From a candidate division CSSED10-310 bacterium (lineage in GTDB: Bacteria; CSSED10-310; JAFGDC01), in assembly GCA_016932295.1 (NCBI GenBank), contig JAFGDC010000059.1, positions 1 through 14,559 of the forward strand: a DNA stretch of 14,559 nucleotides. Reading direction: 5' to 3'. The translations under genes and the position numbers were made by a program. Shown piece after piece: positions 1 through 6,876 of the stretch (positions are counted from its first letter, which is position 1; each line of letters opens with the position of its first letter). The notes beneath the pieces were generated by a model. The model saw only the letters and a program-made list of their open reading frames with translations. It had not been told where the DNA came from and did no database searches.

Positions 1-458
1 AGACCGGCGGTCTCCGCCTCCTGGAGCCGGGCGATCTCATTGTTCAGGCCCGTCAATTCGGTCTGCCTGGATTCCAGCAGGGCGACTCGGTCGGTCAGAT
101 CGGCACTTTCGTTGTCCAATTGCAGGCGCAACCTCTGTAGTTCCAGCGTATAACGCGATCTACCCGCTTCTTCCAGCGCCTTTGTTTCGTCCAGTTCGTG
201 ATGCAGAAGCATCAGACGGGCATCGATATCGGAGGTGTCCAGCACGGCCAGAATCTGCCCCGCCTGCACTTCGTCTTCTATGGTCACCAGCAGATCTCTG
301 ATGAGCCCTGCTTCCCGGGCGCCGACCTCATGGGTGACCGCTTCGACTATTCCCACACAGTTCTTCCCGGTATGCCAGCCGAAGTAGTACCAACCCGCCA
401 GTATGGCGCAGATCACCCAGCTCGCCAGGAACCATCGTTGCTTATTGTGCCTCATCAT
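1..458 (-). CDS. HlyD-family membrane fusion / periplasmic adaptor protein, N-terminal part (runs off left edge)
   Basis: About 152 residues are visible before the window ends; the C-terminus is missing. The N-terminus is a short basic stretch (MMRHNKQR) followed by a membrane anchor at about residues 10-28. Residues 43-80 form half of a biotinyl-lipoyl-like fold (VGAREAGLIRDLLV, then GDEV-like EDEVQAGQILAVLD), the classic HlyD/MFP signature. From about residue 83 to the edge the protein is Leu/Glu/Arg-rich with heptad spacing, as expected for the adaptor's coiled-coil hairpin. Two ATGs are possible (458 or 455); AGGA lies just upstream and the gene begins 5 bases after the DUF4956 stop, so it is the next gene of the operon. 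Adaptors of this family bridge inner-membrane pumps to the outer membrane or act in secretion. Its transporter partner is not in the window. Family call is secure; substrate unknown. Confidence 0.85.
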   Translation of the reverse strand, partial: MMRHNKQRWFLASWVICAILAGWYYFGWHTGKNCVGIVEAVTHEVGAREAGLIRDLLVTIEDEVQAGQILAVLDTSDIDARLMLLHHELDETKALEEAGRSRYTLELQRLRLQLDNESADLTDRVALLESRQTELTGLNNEIARLQEAETAG

Positions 459-463
459 CAGTC

Positions 464-1144
464 CTATACCTCCACGGTCGTTTCCTGGCTGATGTAGGTC
501 AAGCCCCGGATCCCATCCACCTTTTTCAATTCCTGAACAAGCAGGTTCGAGCCGTCCGGATCGGCCAGTTTGACTTGGTAGGAATAATCAACCGCGTTGT
601 GTTGAGCCACATCCCGCATCGTGACGAGGGCGAAGTGCCTGGTGCACTTTTTCAATATTCGCGCGATCTGGTCGGCTGCGCCCTGTTCGGTGGGCACCTG
701 GAAGCGTACCATGCCGTCATGAGCCCGCCTCGTGCCGAAATCCAGCAGGTGCAACAGCACGGCGACGATGCTGAAGAATACGCCACCCAGGAGCGCGGTG
801 GGATAACTCTGCACGCCAGCGGCCACGCCGACACCGAAGGCAGCGAAGAGGAAGACCAGGTCGCGCGGGTCCCGAAGGTTGGTCCTGAAGCGGATGACCG
901 CCAGTGAGCCGACGATGCCGATGCCCCTGGCAACGTTGTCGCCGATGGCGATCATGAGCAGGCAAGAGATCAAACTTCCCAGGATCATGGCCTGAACAAG
1001 GCCTCGCGAGTAGGACAGGCCGCGGAAGGTGCGGGTATACACCACCGCCACCAGGGTGGACATCAGGAACGCAACCAGGAACGAGAGCAGCGCAACATGC
1101 CACTCGAGCTGCATCACTCCATAATTGGACAATAGCATTTCCAT
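464..1144 (-). CDS. DUF4956 family integral membrane protein
   Basis: 226 residues. Four hydrophobic helices are visible at about 17-36, 49-68, 95-111 and 116-134, followed by a soluble C-terminal domain (about 145-226) with an alternating alpha/beta look similar to small ACT/MgtC-C-type domains. The strongest family mark is the polar stretch between helices 2 and 3, containing IRFRTNLRDPRDLVF, typical of DUF4956. Members are often found beside CotH kinases and VTC-type polyphosphate polymerases in other bacteria (recalled family knowledge). A CotH kinase heads this same operon, but no VTC gene is visible. Start ATG 1144 has AAGGA eight bases upstream and lies 19 bases after the preceding stop. 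The biochemical role is not established; a membrane partner for nucleotide, phosphate or polyphosphate handling is an inference. Confidence 0.85.
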   Translation of the reverse strand: MEMLLSNYGVMQLEWHVALLSFLVAFLMSTLVAVVYTRTFRGLSYSRGLVQAMILGSLISCLLMIAIGDNVARGIGIVGSLAVIRFRTNLRDPRDLVFLFAAFGVGVAAGVQSYPTALLGGVFFSIVAVLLHLLDFGTRRAHDGMVRFQVPTEQGAADQIARILKKCTRHFALVTMRDVAQHNAVDYSYQVKLADPDGSNLLVQELKKVDGIRGLTYISQETTVEV

Positions 1145-1163
1145 GGGTGTTTCCTTGTTTCAG

Positions 1164-2951
1164 CTACTCGTAGCTGAATTCGGCTGATTGAAGATCGCCG
1201 ATCAGGTTGTAGGTTCCCGATACCATGGCGGCGCCGTAGAATACCAGCCCGGTCCCCGCGCCAGTTCCCTGGGGCCACGTGAAATCGAGTGCCGGTTCGA
1301 GTATGCCGTTGCCTGGATAAACGATGAAGTTTTCGAATCCGAGGCCCTGGTCCAGCGGCGTCCATTGGGGCCAAGAGAAATACGCGCCGCCCACATCGAG
1401 CAGCAGATACACATCGGTCGAATAGGCGGCGTTGGCTGGCCAGAGGTAGAAGTACACGTGGCACCGGTCTCCCGCCGACAGCATCCTGTCATCCATGAAC
1501 AGGGTCATCCCGGTTGAGCTGTTCGGAACGTTGCCCGAACCCGGGGTCGGCAGCGATTGTACACACCAGTTATCGGTTCCATCCGGGAACCGCCCGCAGG
1601 AACTGTCCGTCTCCTGCTCTTCGAACGCCACGTAATCAATGCAGGTAATGCCATCGGGATGATACACCTGGAGCACCTCGCCGCTTTTGACCAGTTTGAA
1701 ATTGGTGTGCAACGGCCCCTGCTCGCTCTCGTCGTCCGCCCAGAACAGCAGGTACCCGTGAGCCGGGATGGAGATGCCCTGGGGGATGGGATATTTCGTG
1801 GGATCGGCGGGATCATCCGAGAGGTACATGCCGCTGAGATCGACGGATACCGATTCAGCATTATAGAGTTCGAGCCAGTCCGGATACTGGCCGGGATCGT
1901 CCGGGTCCTCTATCGTTGTCGCGTTGTCCGCCATGAATTCGTTGATGTAGAGCGCAACCGCCGGATAATCGGGATCCTGGTTGGCGCCGCCGGGAGTGGC
2001 TTCGCTGAGATGCCGCCATTCGCCATTTCCATCCGGCAGCCGTCCCCAGCTCAGGTCCCGGCCGAGAGTGCCGAACGTCGTCTCGTCGATCGTATAACCG
2101 TTGCAGATCAAGTAAATGCTTTCGCCCGTGGAACTCAGTTTGAACGTGGTGTGCAACGGTCCCTGGTCGCTTTCGTCATCCGCCAGAAACACCAGAAAAC
2201 CATGGGCGGCTATCGTCACGCCGGCCGGGATCTCGTACTTGTTCGGTTCCGCCGGGTCGTCGGATAAGTACATGCCCGACAGATCGATCTCAAAGGATTC
2301 GCCGTTGTATAATTCGATCCAATCGGGGTATTCGCCCGGTTCCTGGGGATCCTCCAGGCAACTGAAATTATCCGCCATGACCTCGTTCAGGAACAACCCG
2401 AAAACCGGCGGTTCCGGATCCTGGTTGGGTAAGCCGGGAGTGGCCGCCCCCATGATTTTCCAATCACCCGAAAGATCAGGCCATCGGCCCCAACTGACGT
2501 CCGTGCCCAGGGCGGGAAACCTTGTGGAATCGAGTATGGTGGCGCCATCAAGAAGATACACCGCCTCACCATCGGAGGTGAGCTTGAAGGGTGCGTGCAG
2601 CGCCCCCTGCTCAGGTTCGTCGTCCGCCCAGACGATGAGATAGTCTCCTGGAGTGAGCGATATGGCCGGGAAAAGAAAGGCCTGGGGATTCTCGAGGTTG
2701 TCGGTGAGGGCCAATCCAGTGAGGTCGATGGTCACTGAACCGGCATTTCCTATCTCGATCCAGTCGTCATATTCACCTGCGTCGTCGGCGATTGTCGAAT
2801 CGTTTGCCGCCATCAGCTCATTGAGAACCAGGCCGTTGCACCTGGCGGTTCCGGGCAGCCCGGCGGCCAGCAGGCAGCCCGTGAGGAAAATCACGGCGCC
2901 GGATCGCAGCAGGCCCTGGTGACCCTTCAGTGCGAGCAGCTTAGTAACCAT
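1164..2951 (-). CDS. Secreted protein with three lamin-tail domains and the shared C-terminal domain
   Basis: 595 residues from ATG 2951. I prefer this start because GAGGGA lies about 10 bases upstream and it leads straight into a signal peptide (hydrophobic at about 18-36). An ATG at 2993 would overlap the upstream stop and has no clear ribosome site. Three lamin-tail (LTD) repeats follow at about 40-178, 185-326 and 333-475. Each has LNE(L/V/F)MA(A/D)N, a DW(I/L)E(I/L) core, WADDE or ADDES, and a WGR/CGR-P-D plus TPG...N ending. Repeats 2 and 3 are very similar (both with DLSGMYLSDDPA), pointing to a recent internal duplication. Residues about 480-595 are the tail shared with three other operon proteins (GDRC, DVYLLLDV, ALDFTWP, IGDLQSAEFSYE). 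No catalytic motif is seen; a structural, adhesive or ligand-binding surface role is inferred. Confidence 0.85.
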   Translation of the reverse strand: MVTKLLALKGHQGLLRSGAVIFLTGCLLAAGLPGTARCNGLVLNELMAANDSTIADDAGEYDDWIEIGNAGSVTIDLTGLALTDNLENPQAFLFPAISLTPGDYLIVWADDEPEQGALHAPFKLTSDGEAVYLLDGATILDSTRFPALGTDVSWGRWPDLSGDWKIMGAATPGLPNQDPEPPVFGLFLNEVMADNFSCLEDPQEPGEYPDWIELYNGESFEIDLSGMYLSDDPAEPNKYEIPAGVTIAAHGFLVFLADDESDQGPLHTTFKLSSTGESIYLICNGYTIDETTFGTLGRDLSWGRLPDGNGEWRHLSEATPGGANQDPDYPAVALYINEFMADNATTIEDPDDPGQYPDWLELYNAESVSVDLSGMYLSDDPADPTKYPIPQGISIPAHGYLLFWADDESEQGPLHTNFKLVKSGEVLQVYHPDGITCIDYVAFEEQETDSSCGRFPDGTDNWCVQSLPTPGSGNVPNSSTGMTLFMDDRMLSAGDRCHVYFYLWPANAAYSTDVYLLLDVGGAYFSWPQWTPLDQGLGFENFIVYPGNGILEPALDFTWPQGTGAGTGLVFYGAAMVSGTYNLIGDLQSAEFSYE

Positions 2952-2985
2952 TCCCACGGTATCCCTCGCGCTGTAACAGCCGGTG

Positions 2986-5034
2986 CTATTCATAGCCGAA
3001 CTCGATGCTCTGGAGGTCGCCGATCAGGGTGAATGTACCCGCCTGGAACGCGGCACCTACGAAATAGAGGCCATAGACAGGCTGCGGCGTTTCCGGCCAG
3101 GTGAAGTCCAGCACGTCTTCGGCATAGTGATCGCCGGCCTCGAGCGTGTAGTTCACATATGCCAGATCGTCGCCCGATGGTTCCCAGGCCGGCCAGAACC
3201 AGTAAGCGCCGAACACATCCAGGACGATGTAGACATCGTACGAGGTGAGTATGGGTTGCGGTCCGAGGGTGAAGTGCAGGTAGCACCTGTCGCCGGCAGT
3301 CAGCAGGGTGTCCTCCATGGTGAGGATGAGCCCTGCTTCGGGGGCCGGAGAGGCGGTCGCCACCGGAGATGCGGTCGGCGGCGGGGGAGAGGGAGTGTCG
3401 GGGATGGTGGTTGGGGGCGGGCTCGGCGTTGAGGTAGGGGATGGGGAAGGTGACGGAGATGACGATGGGGTCCGGGTCGACGTGCGTGTGGCAGTCCGGG
3501 TGGGGGTGTAGGTGGAGGTGCTCACCGGTGTGTTGGTGGCTGTCCCGGTCGGGTTCGCGGTGCCGGTGAAGGTCGGCGTGCGCGTCGGCGTCATGGTGGC
3601 GGTGCCGGGGATGGGAGTCGGCGTTGCCGTGACCGTGTAGTAAGGGGTGGCGGTGAATGTCGGTGTCCGGGTGGGGGTCCTGGTGGGGGTTCTTGTCGGT
3701 GTCGGTGAAGGGGAGAGCGTACGGGTGGGCGTCCGGGTCGGGGTGGACGTGAACACGGAACCAGGGGTCGGAGTCGGTGTCACCGCATCCCAGTACCGTT
3801 CGGCGCGAGCCAGTTCCGAGGTTGAATAGGACCACTCCACTGTCCCCGAAGAACTGACTTCGAAAATGTATCCGGTGGTGCCTTCTGTGATCAGCGTGTT
3901 GCCGTTCGGCAGGCGGTAACACCCGCCCAGGTGCTGGCTGTAGAAAGTGCCCGGATCGGAGTAGCTCCATGCTGGTCCATCGGGTCCGAAGGGTTCCCCA
4001 TCCTCAATGTCATAATTGCCGTCTCCACGCAGCGGCGGTGCAATTTCCTCCGCGCTCGAGTAGTCATTGGCCGACCCAGATCGATCGCCGTTGTTGAGGA
4101 TGAGTATGTTGCCGGCGCCCGGCAGGCCGTCATCGATCCAGTTCACTCCATGGCACACGTAGAAGTGCTTGTTGGCGGAACCTCCGCGGTCGTAGTTCTG
4201 GGGGTTGCCCCAGCGATACAGGAGGTCCCCACCCTTGCCGCAGTTGCCGCCGGAATGGCCCGCCGCTTCCGCGGTCGTGGTGCTGTGATCAATAATATAA
4301 AGCTCGTGAAGATTGTGAGACGAGATCACTATCTGATCCAGATTGGGATTGTAATCGATGGAATTGATATGCTCCCAGTCGCCGCCGCCGGCGCCGATGC
4401 TTCCTGCGTTGATGTCCAGCAACTCCGGATGATCGGCGACCACGCCGTAATTGGGCTTGTTCGAGTCGGCATCCTGGATCAGGTGATCCCACATGTGCCA
4501 TGTCCATACCACCGTTCCACCACTGGTGCCGGAGGGCTGAACCTCCTCGATCATGGTGGGCCACATTTCACCGTAAATGCTCGTGCGCCCCATGGCCTGC
4601 GCTTCCGAACGTGTCTTCAATTCCCAGCAGACCATCAGCACATTGCCGTTCGGCATGGGCTGGATGTCATGATGCTGCTGGTGCGTCGAGTCTGAGCAGT
4701 AGTAGTCCCAGACCACCATGTCGCTTGAATTTATCCGCTGGATGCGGCCCCCGACGCCACCGCCGAAAAAATGCCCCCCGGAATCGGCGCAGGGCCTCAA
4801 AATCGAATCGTCTGAAAGCAGGTAGGCAAGCATCCCGGGTGCTGACGATCCATGATACGTTCGTATGGTGGCGCCGCTCATGTCGATCAGAATGGAACTG
4901 CTCGAATTGTTGCGGGATACTAGTGTGCGCCCTTCATAGGCGTCCCTGCCTCCCCCTGCGGCAGCGACGGCTGCCGTTAGGAACAAACAGAGAACCGTCA
5001 ACAGCATGCTCATAGATGTCGATTTCCGTTTCAA
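2986..5034 (-). CDS. Arylsulfotransferase-family (ASST-like) secreted beta-propeller, second copy, long TP-rich linker
   Basis: 682 residues from a TTG start at 5034. That start is chosen because AAGGAG sits nine bases upstream and gives a clean signal peptide (MKRKSTSMSMLL..., hydrophobic to about 26). Alternatives are ATG 5094, overlapping the upstream stop as TGATG, and ATG 5013. Residues about 30-415 match arylsulfotransferase propellers: THQQHHDIQPMPNGN (His 118, 121, 122), GDWEHINSIDYNPNLDQI (His 222), YVCHGVNW (His 295) and SQHLGGCYRLPNGN (His 368). Periplasmic ASST enzymes move sulfate from a phenolic donor to a phenolic acceptor through a sulfo-histidine. Which His is catalytic here cannot be fixed by eye. 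A Thr/Pro/Arg/Ser linker of about 148 residues (419-566) follows, then the shared C-terminal domain (568-682). It is a clear paralogue of the gene just upstream. Substrate unknown. Confidence 0.85.
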   Translation of the reverse strand: MKRKSTSMSMLLTVLCLFLTAAVAAAGGGRDAYEGRTLVSRNNSSSSILIDMSGATIRTYHGSSAPGMLAYLLSDDSILRPCADSGGHFFGGGVGGRIQRINSSDMVVWDYYCSDSTHQQHHDIQPMPNGNVLMVCWELKTRSEAQAMGRTSIYGEMWPTMIEEVQPSGTSGGTVVWTWHMWDHLIQDADSNKPNYGVVADHPELLDINAGSIGAGGGDWEHINSIDYNPNLDQIVISSHNLHELYIIDHSTTTAEAAGHSGGNCGKGGDLLYRWGNPQNYDRGGSANKHFYVCHGVNWIDDGLPGAGNILILNNGDRSGSANDYSSAEEIAPPLRGDGNYDIEDGEPFGPDGPAWSYSDPGTFYSQHLGGCYRLPNGNTLITEGTTGYIFEVSSSGTVEWSYSTSELARAERYWDAVTPTPTPGSVFTSTPTRTPTRTLSPSPTPTRTPTRTPTRTPTFTATPYYTVTATPTPIPGTATMTPTRTPTFTGTANPTGTATNTPVSTSTYTPTRTATRTSTRTPSSSPSPSPSPTSTPSPPPTTIPDTPSPPPPTASPVATASPAPEAGLILTMEDTLLTAGDRCYLHFTLGPQPILTSYDVYIVLDVFGAYWFWPAWEPSGDDLAYVNYTLEAGDHYAEDVLDFTWPETPQPVYGLYFVGAAFQAGTFTLIGDLQSIEFGYE
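3337..3780 (-). repeat. Low-complexity Thr/Pro-rich linker-coding repeats (long version)
   Basis: This stretch encodes TPTRTPTRT-type and SPSPSP-type repeats joining the propeller to the C-terminal domain in the second arylsulfotransferase. On the plus strand it reads as G-rich GGTGT/CGGGT runs, a strong strand asymmetry. The equivalent linker in the upstream paralogue is only about 41 residues, so the array has expanded or contracted since duplication, probably by slippage. Ser/Thr density makes it a possible glycosylation or wall-spanning spacer (inference). Confidence 0.85.
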
Positions 5035-5093
5035 GATTCTTTGCTCCTTCTTTCTGTCACTGTCGCACCGGGGTTGCACCACAATCGTTGTCA

Positions 5094-6818
5094 TCAGGAA
5101 TATGAGAATTCGATAACCTGCAGTTCTCCCAGCAGATCGAACGTGTCCCTGGCAAACGCCGCGCCATAGAACAAGAGCCCGGCGCCGGTCCCTTCCACCA
5201 TGGGCCACGTGAAATCGAGGACATCCTCAGCCACTGTCTCCCATGCATCGAGGGAATATGTCCCGTAATCGATGCCTTCATCCAGCGGTCGCCATTCGGG
5301 CCAGCACCAATACTCGCCGAACACGTCGAGCAGCAGGTAGACATCCATCTCCGTCGCATTGAGGCGCGGCCCGATCGTAAAATGCAGGTAGCACCTATCG
5401 CCGTAATCCAGATGATCATCCTCCAGCATCAGTCTCATGCCGTCTTCCATCGTAGCGGTGGGAGACATGGTGGGGAACGGCGTGTGGGTCGGTTCACCAT
5501 GCGGAACCGTTGACGTGAAGGTCGGCGTGGGTGTCGCTGTCCGCGTCGGCGTCGCCGACGGGGTCGTGGTCAGGGAATACTTGACGACCCGCGCCAGCTC
5601 GCCGGATACATCATGGTCCCACACCACCTGGCCGTTCGCGCTGACCTCGAACATGTATCCCGAGGTGCCTTCGGTGATGATGGTGTTGCCGTTGGGCAGC
5701 CGGTACGCGCCGCCGAGGTGGGATGAATAGAAGGTGCCCGGATCGGAGTAGGTCCAGACTGGCGCCGCCGGTCCGTAGGGTTGGCCGGACGTGATACTGT
5801 AGTTGCCGTCGGGCAGCAGCGGCGACACGATCTCTTCGGCGCTGGAGTAGTCGTTCGAGGAACCGGACCGGTCGCCGTTGTTGAGAATGAGGATGTGGCC
5901 GGCGCCCGGCAGGTCTTCATCGATCCAGTTGACGCCATGGCATACGTAGAAATGGCGGTTTGCCGAAGTGCCGCGGTCGTAGTTCTGGGGATTGCCCCAG
6001 CGGTACAGGAGATCGCCGCCCTTGCCGCAGTTGCCGCCTGCATGACTCGCCGCTTCCGCCGTCGTGGTGCCGTGATCGATGATGTAGAATTCATCGAGGG
6101 TATGGGAAGAGATGACTATCTGATCGAGGACCGGGTTGTAATCGATGGCGTTGATATGCTCCCAGTCGCCGCTGCCGCCGCTGAGGGACCCGACGTTGAT
6201 GTCCAGCAGCTCCGGATGGTCGGCGATGACACCGTAGTTCGGTTTGCCTGAGTCCGCGTCCTGGATGAGATGATCCCACATGTGCCACTCCCAGATCACG
6301 GTGCCGCCGCTGGTTCCTGAGGGCTGGACTTCGGCGATTTTCGTGGGCCACATGTCGCCCATGACGGAGGTCCGGCCCATGGCCTGGGCCTCCGTCCGCG
6401 TCTTGCGCTCCCAGCAGACCAGCAGGATGTTGCCGTTCGGCATGACCGCTATGTCGTGATGTTGCTGATGTTCGGTAGTGGAGAAGGTGAAGTCCCAGAC
6501 GACCATGTCGGAGGCGTTGATCAGTTGCAGCCTGCCGCCCGATCCTCCGCCACCGAAAGTCGAATTGAAGGTCTGACTGGTCCGCAGGATGGAATCGTCG
6601 GAAAACCAATAGGCCACCTGTCCGGGCTGGCTCGCTCCATGCCACGTCTTTATGGTGCTGCCGTTCATGTCGATCATGATGGTGCTGCTGGAATTCAGCC
6701 TGGATATCAGGGTCTTGCCCTCGAACGGATCGTCGGCGTAGACGCCTGACGCCAACCGGCAAACGACGATCGCCGCAACCAGGAAACTCCATGTCCTAGC
6801 GGCAGAGATTCCGATCAT
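5094..6818 (-). CDS. Arylsulfotransferase-family (ASST-like) secreted beta-propeller, first copy
   Basis: 574 residues. ATG 6818 is well supported: AAGGAGG is seven bases upstream and a signal peptide follows (hydrophobic about 10-27, VYADD near the cleavage site). The open frame extends much further upstream, but that part overlaps the CotH gene and is not protein-like. Propeller residues about 30-415 carry EHQQHHDIAVMPNGN (His 117, 120, 121), GDWEHINAIDYNPVLDQI (His 221), GGDLLYRWGNP, YVCHGVNW (His 294) and SSHLGGAYRLPNGN (His 367), the recurring His-containing blade motifs of the Arylsulfotrans families. A short TP-rich linker (417-457) leads to the shared C-terminal domain (459-574). It lies 58 bases after cotH and its stop overlaps an ATG of the next frame. 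The predicted reaction is sulfate transfer between phenolic compounds outside the inner membrane; a non-enzymatic propeller is the main alternative. Confidence 0.87.
   Translation of the reverse strand: MIGISAARTWSFLVAAIVVCRLASGVYADDPFEGKTLISRLNSSSTIMIDMNGSTIKTWHGASQPGQVAYWFSDDSILRTSQTFNSTFGGGGSGGRLQLINASDMVVWDFTFSTTEHQQHHDIAVMPNGNILLVCWERKTRTEAQAMGRTSVMGDMWPTKIAEVQPSGTSGGTVIWEWHMWDHLIQDADSGKPNYGVIADHPELLDINVGSLSGGSGDWEHINAIDYNPVLDQIVISSHTLDEFYIIDHGTTTAEAASHAGGNCGKGGDLLYRWGNPQNYDRGTSANRHFYVCHGVNWIDEDLPGAGHILILNNGDRSGSSNDYSSAEEIVSPLLPDGNYSITSGQPYGPAAPVWTYSDPGTFYSSHLGGAYRLPNGNTIITEGTSGYMFEVSANGQVVWDHDVSGELARVVKYSLTTTPSATPTRTATPTPTFTSTVPHGEPTHTPFPTMSPTATMEDGMRLMLEDDHLDYGDRCYLHFTIGPRLNATEMDVYLLLDVFGEYWCWPEWRPLDEGIDYGTYSLDAWETVAEDVLDFTWPMVEGTGAGLLFYGAAFARDTFDLLGELQVIEFSYS
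5448..5570 (-). repeat. Low-complexity Thr/Pro-rich linker-coding stretch (short version)
   Basis: Encodes about 41 residues (TTTPSATPTRTATPTPTF and further TP repeats) between the propeller and the C-terminal domain of the first arylsulfotransferase-like protein. Same composition as the long linker of the downstream paralogue. Confidence 0.8.
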
Positions 6819-6876
6819 ACTCCAACCTCCTTGGTCGCAATCACCGTTAGAGGCAGCCGTTGCTGATCCGTATGAG

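Noticed and set aside
2820..2880. Lipobox (LTGC) in the LTD protein's signal peptide, implying a lipoprotein
   Set aside because: The residues after the Cys (LLAAGLPG) are still hydrophobic, so the Cys lies inside the signal h-region; ordinary signal peptidase cleavage is more likely.
3308..3829. Val/Gly-rich plus-strand open frames opposite the arylsulfotransferase linker
   Set aside because: They are the antisense of the TP-repeat coding sequence; strand asymmetry removes stops by chance.
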